A stretch of 64,000 bases of DNA from Macrosoma leucophasiata (lineage: Eukaryota > Arthropoda > Insecta > Lepidoptera > Hedylidae): positions 23,824,001-23,888,000 of the forward strand of contig JAWQUS010000007.1 in the NCBI GenBank assembly GCA_036365455.1, given 5' to 3'. Below, piece by piece: positions 46,301 to 58,300 of the stretch. The position numbers were made by a program, and so were the translations under genes. Each line of letters starts with the position of its first letter. Within the stretch, counting starts at the first letter, position 1. The notes below the pieces were generated by a model. It was not told where the DNA came from, made no database searches, and saw only the letters and a list, made by a program, of their open reading frames with translations.

Positions 46301-49300
46301 CGACTGTTTGTTTCTGTTATTTGTTTAGCAACTAACTTCAGACTGTCGTTATCGAGCTCCAGTGACGGAGCTCGCGGGCGTAGGCACCACCGCATTATCT
46401 AATATACTTGTCGCTAAATGGTAGTGTTCAGCACCATCGTGTTCCGGTCAGGTGGTAATGTACGGCCCTGTAAATTCCGGCACAGAGGCATAACACCTTA
46501 GGCCTCAGGAGTGGTAACGCATCTGCATTTTGACCTTGGTATTTGTGTGGGTGTCTATAGGCTGCAGTCATCACTTAATATCAATGTGAACGGCATACTT
46601 GTTTGCCACTTCCATTACATAAAAAAAATAACACATACCAGTAAAATACAAAATAAAAAGTTAAATTTTACCATCCCGCGCTTCATCCTTCAAGAAGTCT
46701 ATCCCATCCTTGACCTGAACTTGCAGCCGGTCGTCAATCTGCAGCTCGAAGTGATTCTTCGCAACTTCCACCATCGCCGGGTCGATTTCAACCGCCACCA
46801 CGCTGACTAACGGATGACTCTTTTTTAGAAACATGCATAGGCCTCCACCCCCGAGGCCTAATACGGCCATTTTGGAGGCCTGAGAGCCGGCCGCCAAGTG
46901 TGCGCCGACGCTCATGAAGGAATGGTAGAGGTATATGTGCCCGAAGTCGATCACTTGTTTCGTTTTGTTCTTCCTTTTTACTGTAAGAGTAAATAAAAAT
47001 TTCTATAAATATATTTCACTGGCATGTGTTCTTGCGTAAAAATAATATAAAAACAACGAATAGGGGGAAAAACAACTTCTTTACGATATTTAATAAACTA
47101 CAAAGTTTAATATATCGGTTGCCTAACTACCATTGTTGGTAATAGATGTCGCTACTGCCACCATAAGGCAATGCAATAAATGTGAAGACAGAATTTGACT
47201 AATCAGGCGTGGACTTGGTAGCTCACTTGGGCGAGCTTCTGGACTAGATTCCCAGTGGTCGCGGGTTCAAGTCCCGCCTGAAGTCAATTTTTTCTTTAAA
47301 AGATAATTAAAAAATTTTACGAGATGTAATTGTGAGATTTTTTCTAACACTGATCGGTCTATATACCTGTAAAGCTGGAAATATACCGTCAGATGCGTAC
47401 TTCAGCCACGGGTGAAGGAAGACCTTGAACCAGGTAGCGCATTTATTTTATACGGACGTAAGTTGCGGACTTGGTCTTCAGCGGTCAGACGTCCGAGAAC
47501 TATTTGGCTCTCGGGATGTTTTACGACTGTGTATACTTGTCCAAAACTAATAATTCGTTTCTTTGTACACGTAAAAGGAGTAACTTCGTGGTTGTTCCAC
47601 CCGGCGGCCTACATAGTTGTACATAATTGTTACATGGGCCAAAACGTAACCGGCGAATCGTGGGTGTTTGCATGTATGCTTGAATGGTGGTAGAGCTCCA
47701 GTGACGGAGCTCGCGGGCGTAGGCACCACCGCATTACCTAATATACTTGCCGTTAAATGGTAGTGTTCAGCACTATCGTGTTCCGGTCAGGTGGTAATGT
47801 ACGCCTCTGTAATTTCCGGCACAGAGGCATAACACCTAATGCCTCAGGAGTGGCAGCGCATTTACATTTTGACCTCTGGTCATTGTGTGGGTGTCTATAG
47901 GCTGCAGTCATCACTTAACATCAATGTGAACTGCACGCTTGTTTGCCACTTTTATAACATAAAAAAAAAAAAAAAAAATATGCATGCATTTATCTCTGCC
48001 TACCCCTTCGGGGATTACAGGCGTGAAGTTACGTTCTATAATAGCCAGACTATGAACCATGTCTCACCGGTTTTAAGCTTGGCCTCGGACTGCACCAGGA
48101 ACTGGTTGTCCAGGAACACGAGCCGACGATGCGTGGCGCCCTCCACGTCCACGTCCTCCACCACGTAGTCCCCGGAAACCTTGGAGGAGCCCTGGTGGAC
48201 CTTCACCCGACGACCCACGTCGCTGCCTAGCGAGAGGAACGGGATCTGCGGAGTCGAATGGTCGACGCTTATTTTATCAGATAGAAGAGACAGGAAAGCT
48301 GAAATATCAATATTTTAAAACATACAATTCTTCAGTTTATTCTTATAAAAGTACTAGCTGACCCGGCAAACTTTGTATTGCTTCAGAATGAAAAAATGTG
48401 TCAAAGGTTTGATAGGTACGGACTATTTGTATGGGAAAATAAAATTGTAGTTTTTACTATTTCACTTTAACTGCCTCAGTAGCGTAGTGGTAGCAGGCCA
48501 CTACTATTACGCTGGAGGTCCTGGGTTCGATGCCCGGGTCGGGGGATATTAGAGATAACGGTCTAAAATCCTTTATCTCTGCTTCTATTGGGATTTTTCC
48601 ATTTTCTGGAAGTTTCCCAGTACCCCGGAGTTTGGTAATGTGCCCGGAGATGGCAACAGGTTCGCCACCTGTTACATGGGCCAAAACGTAACCGGCGAGT
48701 CGTGGGTGTTTGCATGTATGATTAAATGCATGCATTTACCTCTGCCTACCCCTTCGGGGATTACAGGCGTGAAGTTACGTTACGTTTATTTCACTTCAAT
48801 TTCTTCATATTTTCTTACCTTTTAGACCCTCCCTGGACTTCAAAAAATCATTCAGAACCAAAATTAGCCAAATCGGTCCAGCCGTTCTCGAGTTTTAGCG
48901 AGACTAACGAACAGCAATTGATTTTTATATAGGTATATAAATAAATAAACGGCACAGCAATACAAAATCAGAAATCTTTTTTTTTAAATACACTCGTATT
49001 TTTAAATATGTCAGTTGCGTTTTGTAATACCATTTTTAACAAATGAACCGCTGACTTATATTTTGACTGAGTTGTTTTGTTATTCTATGTCAGTTGCGTT
49101 TTGTTATACCACGTTTTATGTCACGTCATACGGGAACGACGGGAACGGGATAAAAATCCTTTTCTCCTTATAGTTATCCTTTGTCCTTCGCCCAGTTCTT
49201 AGCTACCTCCTTACCAATTTTCAGCCCAATCGGTTCAGCCGTTCTGGAGTTATAAATAGTGTAACTAACACGACTTTCTTTTATATATATTATATTTAAT

Positions 49301-52300
49301 TTAGCATCCATTATACATGACCTTATTTGGTGGAACAAATAGCCCTCGTGTGTGGCTGTGTGTGTACTAAGGCCGGCCATACACTGACATCTTTAGAAGG
49401 CTATTGCGCCATCAGCAGAAGCATCAGCAGTGTTCATCCAGAAGCTATATTATTAATTTCAGTATAATACTATTTATAAATAACTTTTTGTGTTGTTTGT
49501 CCGAAATCAATAAATCATTTTTGGATTTTTTTTTTTGATAAATTTGAATTGGTAATATTTGAAAAATTTAAATGGTATTGTTCAAAAATATAATATTTTC
49601 TGACAAATATTAGTTTCAATTATCTAGATCTTCCCAAAAAGACCTGACAAAGACTCTCTACTTTGGGAGATTCCTCACCTGTCCAGTGAACCCGTAAGGA
49701 GCGAGCATCTTTGCAGAATGCGCGAGCTCCTCCTTCACAGCGTCGAGGGTGTCGAACTGGTGTCCCCTGTGGAGTATCGCCACCACCAACCGTCCGAACC
49801 GAGCGGAGTCTTGCAGTTGCCGACGGCCGCCTGCAGTTCCGAATAACCACTCGGCCTCTCTGAAAGTACGTTAAAAATAATCTGGTCATATGTTTGGAGA
49901 GTGACTTATTCAAAGAAACTAAAAGTTAATATTAAAAGAAGTCTCCTTTTTTTTATGTTATAAAAGTGGCAAACAAGCATGCAGTTCACATTCATGTTAA
50001 GTGAAGACTGCAGCCTATAGACACCCACACAATGACCAGAGGTCAAAATGCAGATGCGCTGCCACTCCCGAGGCATTAGGTGTTATGCCTCTGTGCCGGA
50101 AATTACAGGGCCGTACATTACCACCTGACCGGAACACGACTAGCGGCAAGTATATTAGGTAATGCGGTGGTGCCTACGTCCGCGAGCTCCGTCACTGGAG
50201 CTCTACCACCAGTAAATCCTTTTAATGTTATGCTTTTTTAATGTTGGTAGAGTTGGTGGTAGTAGTAGGGGATCCGAATCTAGATCCTTCACCCATCTCA
50301 GTGCCTAGTGCGAGATTTTATTTACTCTTACGCGAATTCGATCGCGTAAGAGAAAACGCAGATTTGTATGGAATTGAAGGAGCGTCATATATTCACCGCT
50401 AGATGACGCTCCTTCAATTCCATACAAATCTGCGTTTACTCTTACGCGATCGCGATCGGAAATCGCGATCGGAAATCTCGCACTAGGCACTCTGTTTACC
50501 GACCGAAACATTGTTTTAATCAAAAGAGATGTTGCGAGCTCGGCTCTGGTTCGTACACTACTTCAAAAAATGGGTTAATTAAAGAAGAATCCGAAAAAAA
50601 TACAATTAATTTATTCAGCCTCGGTAGCCTAGTGGTAGCAGGCAACTACTACTATGCTGATGTCCTGGGTTCGATTCCCGGTAGGGGGTTATCAGAGATA
50701 ATGGTGTTAAGTCCTTTATCTCTGGTTCTATTGGGATTTTTCTATATTCTGGAAACTTCCCAGTACCTCGAAGTTTGGTAATGTGCCCCGAGATGTCAAC
50801 AGGCTCGCCACCTGTTACATGGACCAAAAACGTAACCGGCGAATCGTGGGTGTTTGCATGTATGCTTGCATGCATGCATTTACCTCTGCCTACCCCTTCG
50901 GGGATTACAGGCGTGAAGTTACGTAATTTATTCAGGAATATATTTTAGAGTTACAACCACATTTAATTCAAACGATTTTATAATTTTCAACCATGTTCAA
51001 CATGGCGGCGATACAGCCTACGCTTGGGATAATACCTAAGTAGATAAAACCAAACGAATGCTATCTGTATCTTACTAGTGCATCACATATTGACAAATAA
51101 ACCATGTATCAAATCAATCAAGAAGTTCGGATGAATTTCTTTAAATTGGAAATCGATTAGTATCGATTAGTAGTGGAATTTGTCAAAATGTCATCGCCCG
51201 TCATATTCAAATAATGTTTTGTAACTGCAAACAAAGCTAAACAAGTGAAAATATGCAGTAAAATACGTTTTCATAATGATTTTGCCTGTTAATGATATTG
51301 TGTACAATACATGGCCGGAGGTCCGTACATTTTTGCAACATCTCCTTTCATACACAAACAAACATCTTACATGTATCGCCTATCAAAATAAGTTCAAAAT
51401 TTGTAAGGAGACGTTCTAAAATGTATGGAGCTTGGGTCCGCACCTTGTATACTATATTGTAAGGAGAAGCACAAAATACTAAATCATTTTCAGCTATTCA
51501 AATCGGTAATTATACCTTCAATTAACTTTGCCAGAAGACAAAAAAAAAAAAAAAAAAATTGTCGTAAGTATATTTCAAACACAAGAATGTCATGATAGCA
51601 ATAGGTACGGTGACATGTTGTTGTCATACAAAAATACGTAAAAAGATATTTCCGACAAAAAAATAACGATTAAAATTATTTTTAACCGACTTCTTAAAGG
51701 AGGAGGTTCGCAATTCGACCTGTATGTTTTTTTGTGTTTGTATGTTACGTGATTTCTCCGGTGTTTGTGGGCCGATTTGCAAAATTATTATTTATTGAGT
51801 GTTTTTCCATGATTAAATGTATACCAATCAAATTCCATATATTTGATACCTATTTCTCTATCTTTTGATATAGTGTACAAGGTGCGGGTCCAACTGAATT
51901 GGTGGAACTTGCCCTTTCATACACAAACAAACACGTCTTGCATGTATCATGTATTGCCTATCAAAAAAAGGATCAAACTTTGTAACAATGTACAGCCAGC
52001 GAACTTGGGAACTTTGCACTAAACAAATTTAATATGTCATAGTCTATAGTCTGCAAATGATCATAGTGCTATTCTGCAACTTCAGAAAGGGAAGAGCGGA
52101 GTCTCCAAACACAGGCATCCATATGCTTAAATGCAGGTTCCAATGTCCATGAAATGTAAAGCTACTTTTGATTTGAAATAAAGTGATTATTATTATTATA
52201 ATAAAAAAATAAATAGGCGAGCTGTTGGTGAGTAGCGACACCACCCCCTACCATCATCTCGAGTTCCTCCGAGAGAACTGGGCTCCGCCTCGTCCGTCAC

Positions 52301-55300
52301 ACAGAGGTACGGCCGGACAGAGCATCAGGTCTCTCACCTCTAGCTTGCCTTCATTAGCCGGTCAGAGTGGGGCGCTAGAGGTATGGCATTTGCAGAAATT
52401 TAGATAATAGGCTGTTGTCTAAATTTCTGAAAGAGCCATACACTCGGGGGTGGAAGTGTCTAAAGGCATAATAGCGGGGAAGCCCGCTCCGAGCTCGAGA
52501 TTACTCGCTCGTGATGGTGAAACCGGGGCCACACCTCTCGACACCCCCAGCCTCTCTCAACAGTGTTGCCCCCTGTCGACCATCGGGTTGGCTGTTTGGG
52601 GGGCCCACCAAGGAGATGCGAGTCACCACCTGCCTAAAGTAGGATTCGATAATGTGAGATGTTGAATATAGGCAGGTGCCGGATCTCACTCCATAGGCCC
52701 AGCCAGCTAGTCCCCCCAGTTCACCCACATAGCCCAAAGTTTGGCAAATCACTTTTCATTACAATAGTCCCATTATATTCTGCGGGGTCTGTCTGTGTCT
52801 GTATTAACTATTGATGCAGTCAGAGAGAGGTCCCGCCGAATATAACCCATTACAAAGTAGATCAAAATTCTCGAAAGGGCCTCTACGTGTTGGACCCCCC
52901 ATGTCCCCGCGCAAGCCTGACAAAGGTCCGGGGTTCAAATTGGACCCCGTGCTGACGAGAGACAAAATAAATAAAAAAATATATTATAATCGAAAATCAC
53001 CCAAATATAGATTTTATTACGGCCGCATAAGACGGCCAGTTCCCTGTACATACCTATTGTTTTTTTGGTCAATTTATATTATCTGTTATCATTTTTAATT
53101 GGGCTACATCGTAATATTTTTCATCCAACTTCTTAATTATTTTTTTCATCCAGGTGTAAGATACCTGGACCGACGGGAAGGCGCGGGCGTATCTGATGTG
53201 TCCACAAATATTCTTGTTTACATAAAAAATTGATTTCAGACATGAAAGTCAAGGCCGAACACAAACGCAGTAACCTAATTTTAGCCGCAAACATTTTTAC
53301 GCAAAACGAAGAGGCGTGCGCTGTAAACATGAGAACGGATCAAAAGTGGGTTCCGTAACAAAAAGAGTAAAAATACACACAAAAAAAAAAAAACTTGAAC
53401 TCGAAACAGAATTGAGAACCTTCTTCTTTTTGAAGTCGGTTAAAAACTTATTCCATTTTCGAACAGAGGGTACAACCAGTGAACAGTTTACAGAAAATCA
53501 GGCAAATGTAGCTTTTATTACCACCATATAAAATTAACTGCCTCGGTAGCCTAGTGGTAGCAGGCCACTACTACTACGCTCAGGTCCTGGATTCGATTCC
53601 CGGGTAGGGGGTTATCAGAGATAATGGTGTAAAAGCCCTTATCTCTGGTTCTATTGGGATTTTTCCATTTGCTGGAAATTTCCCAGTAGCCACCTGTTAC
53701 ATGGGCCAAAACATAACCGGCGAAGCGTGGGTGTTTGCATGTATGTTTAAATGCATGCATTTACTTCTGTCTACCCCTTCGGTCGGGGATTACAGCCGTG
53801 AAGTTACGTTTTTTTTTTCATATAAAATCAGGCGACCAGATCTTTGATAGTACATTTCGTATAGATTATTATTATTTGTCACAAATCTATTTAATCTATC
53901 TTCTAACCCCCTTATTCATAAACGTACATTAGATACGCTTTAGCTATAGAATGCTTTGTCTTTGTCAGTTGCATTGTCAAATGTGCAGGATAGAAAAAGA
54001 CAAAGGAGAGATTAGCAACACTTTAGCAAAAATACGTTTATGAATAAGGGGGTAAATAAATAAAAATTAATCGCTAAATGTATTGCTAAGAGCAAAACAC
54101 GAGAACGACTGAACCGATTTGGCTGATTTCTTTTTTGTTGTGTTTGATGAAGTCTGAGAAAGGTTCTTTGGGAAAGAAAAAACCCAAAAATTACGAGGAA
54201 AATAGTAAAAACCACAATTTCATTTTCCCATACAAATAGTTTGTATGGGAAAATGACACATTATTTCATTCTGAGGCATTCAAGATTTCAATGCACATGC
54301 ATTTGTAATCTGAATCCAAAAACTTATTTGAACATTGAAAATATACAATGACAATTTTGGACGCGGAACTTCAAAACAAAACAGCATTCCAATGAATATT
54401 TGAAAAACACTTATATTTTTTACAGTGAACAGTCAAATTCTTATTTCTAATGTGAGTAGGTGTTTTCGCAACCCCGCCACTGCGGATGCGGCCTGCGGAT
54501 GAGTAACGCTGCGCTGGAGCAAAAATAGTGCACCGAAGTAGCATCTAATGAATTAGGGGTCGTTCATAAATTACGTAAGAGGTTTTGAGGGCTAATTTGA
54601 CCCCCTCTCCCCCTACTGTAAGACATCATAAGATTACGACTAGTCCCCCCTGCCCCTTAATAAGAAATTTTCGTAAGAAAAGATTTTTGTAAGATTCAAT
54701 ATCAAGTTAAAGAGATGAAGTACAGATGGCGCTATTCAATAATGCCAATTTTTAGCGCGAAAGTGGTAGAATTTTCAATTTCAAATCTTACGTTATTTTA
54801 GATTCTCTGCCCCCCTTACCTACAGTAAGAAGTTATAATATTCAGTCAACACTCCCCCTCCCCTAAACGCCTTACATAATTTATGAACGACCCCTTATCT
54901 TTAATGAGCGTTTATGACAATCGCAACACTTATATTTGATTAATTTAAGTAATCTAATTTACCCACTCATTTATGTAATACTAGCTGTGCCCGCGACATT
55001 TTCCGCGTGAGAATTCATAATTGTTCAGTATCTATAGCGCAGCTGGTATAAAAGTAGCCTAAGTTACTCCTTATTACATAAGTACGGCCCTGTAATTTCC
55101 GGCACAGAGGCATAACACCTAATGCCTCAGGAGTGGCAGCGCATCTGCATTTTGACCTCTGGTCATTGTGTGGGTGTCTATAGGCTGCAGTCATCACTTA
55201 ACATCAATGTGAACTGCATGCTTGTTTGCCACTTTTATTACATAAAAAAAAGCTATCTGCCAGTGAGTCCCGACAAAATCGGTACAGCCGTTCCCGAGAT

Positions 55301-58300
55301 TAGCGGGGACAAACAGGCAAACAGACAAAAATTGTAAAAATGTTGTTTTGGTACATGTACCCTGTATATATACATATGCATTTAGTAAAAAGCGGTTATT
55401 TTTATATTACAAAAAGAATTTTCATGATCGGTTCAGTATTTCCGAAGATTAGCCCTTATAAACAAACAACCAAAGTTACAAACTTTACTTCTTTATAATA
55501 TTAGTGTAGAAATATAATTATGAATGTGGCTTTTGGAAGTGTAGGACATCGTGTCACAATTTTCGTGATTCTTCTCCGAAACGGCATGACCGATTTTTAA
55601 ACGACTTCAAGAAAAGGATGAGGTTCTCAATTCGTTTTTAATTTGTGTGTATATACGGTAGGTCTGAGTCTCTGAGAATAGGTCGTAAAGTATATAAGAA
55701 ATACGTAACTTCGTAACTTCACGCCTGTAATCCCCGAAGGGGTAGGCAGAGGTAAATGCATGCATTCAAGCATACATGCAAACACCCACGATTCGCCGGT
55801 TACGTTTTTGGCCCATGTAACAGGTGGCGAGCCTGTTGACATCTCCGGGCACATTACCAAACTTTGAGGTACTGGGAAATTTCCAGAAAATGGAAAAATC
55901 CCAAGAGAACCAGAGATAAAGGCTTTTTCACCATTATCTCTGATAACCCCCTACCCGGGAATCGAACCCAGGACCTCAGCGTAGTAGTAGTGGCCTGCTA
56001 CCACTAGGCTACCGAGGCAGTTATATAAGAAATAATATGAATATTCTCTAATAAATCTAATTTTCTTTCAGCTTAAACAATTTTTGGTAACTATTATCAC
56101 TGCGAAAATATTATTTAATAAGTAACAAAAAAAAACTAATTGAATAAAAGAATTAAAAAAACGGACAAGTGTAAGTTCGACTCGCGTGGTGAGGGTTCCG
56201 TAATTTAAATAATTATTTTCGAAAATATTACAGATTTAAAATGCAGGGACATAGCGGTTACGGTGATACCGGCAGGGGGAGTTATATTATTAAGAATTTT
56301 CGATTTAATTTGAATACTCAAACTTCTTTTAGGTTTTCCAGTAATCTATAGGCAAAGAATTATTTTCCACATTTTTTTTCAAAAATTTTAAGTTTAGTAG
56401 TGTATGAAATAATAATAAAAAAATTTCGTCGTTTTTCTTAAATAACTTCAAATTTGTTTATGCAAAAATTATAAAAAAATATATCTAAGATGCTGACAAC
56501 AACCTCTTTCATTTGATATGATCACACGACACAGTTTACGATTTTTTTTTTTTAATTTTCTGATCTACCCCCCGAAAGTGGCTCCCCTGTTTAAAATTTA
56601 TTATTTTACTTGACGTGTTCATCTTTGGGTCACCAATTTACATATATTCATCAAAGGAGAATGACCAAAAGCCGCCCTGATTGGCGTCTTAACAACTTGT
56701 ATGTAGAAAATTGTTTTTTGAATTAAGATTTCACACACATATTTTTCACGTTAAAACGAATGGGGATTTTTTTACAAGATATTTTTTAAAAGTTCATAAA
56801 TTATTTTGCAGTGAACTGCCAATCACAGACCAATAACCAAGCTGCCAATGTCAACACCATTGCATTATTTACTTTTTTGCGTTGGACACTGGTCATTTTA
56901 GGACCTTTATAACTTTGTCGAAATAAAATCGATTTCAACCATCGATTGCTTTATTATCGATATTCAACGGAAAAGATTATTCATGTTTACTATTTGTCTT
57001 CTATAATTACTAGGTATCGAGTGAATATAATTTGAACAGTACCTTAGTTTGGACTTAGCTCAAATTCATCATATAAATGTCTCGCTTTTTATTATCATGA
57101 AGCGGCAAATAGAAAAATAGTTGACATTGATGGTAAGTGAATATATAGCATAAAAACACCCACATGAAAACCAGATATTTATTTATTAATTGTTAAGTAT
57201 TTAATATTTGTCTGGTATTACTACCTGGAGAAGAATCATGACTACGCCATGCGGCTAAACTATAATACTGAATGTAAGTAAAACAGCTAAGATGCTACAC
57301 AATACTATTAAATAGTCTTCGCTTATTTTAGTAACCTCTGGCAGGTATACCACACAAAACTTAACCTCAAAATAACCAAAAGTTTGTAATGCAGTGTTTT
57401 AAAATCTCCTATTGATACCTTTTTTCTTTTTAGCGCACGCATTACTTACGATATTGCCTATATTTTGCGAATAATCCCGTCGAGACCCAAGAAGGGCGAA
57501 CTCTCATACAATATTGGTCATTCTCCTTTCAACTCAATCGGTCGAGTAGTTTCGGAGCAAATTGACTGTGACAGACGGACAGACAGACGCACGAGTGATC
57601 CTATAAGGGGCCGTTCAAGTATTACGTAAGCACTATTGGGGGGCCGGGGGGTCTTTGCTCTGCTTATTTTGGATGACATGGGGGGTAGGGGAGTCTAGAT
57701 GATGATTACGTCATCGGTAGTTATTTACTTATTACATCAGTAAAATCTAATCTCTATCCTAAATCTGTTTTCTTATTTCAAAAATTATAATTATAACATT
57801 ATAATATAATTATAATATAAAAAACCAATACATTAATTGAAAAATGTTTACGTAAGCATGGGGAGAGGGGGTAAGAGCTTTGCTTACTTTTGCTGACAAG
57901 GGGGATGGGGGGGTAAAAAATTGTAATAAATCTGCTTACGTAATACTTGAACGGCCCCTAAGGGTTCCTTTTTTCTTTTTGAGGTACGGAACCCTAAAAA
58001 CAATAAAATTCGTTTTAAGAGTTGAATTAATAAGAAGAGTGAATACCTAAATGAATTAATGTCGAAAATCGATGAAAAAAAAAAAAAAAAAAAACAACGT
58101 TTCTCCCTTCATGAGCATATAAATGGGTCCATATTTTTTTGGACATAAAATTATTTAGATTACAAAATAATGTTTCATAATAATTTGCCGTATAGAACCT
58201 AAGTACATTGAACCCGTGCAAAGCCGGGGTGGGTCACTAGACTAGTATATTAACAAAAATGTATATTCCGTGCACATTTATTAAAAATATATCAAGAGTC

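Noticed and set aside
51541..51558. Poly(A) run as evidence of a retrotransposon 3' end
   Set aside because: No recognisable element body or TSD adjoins it; it may be a simple homopolymer.
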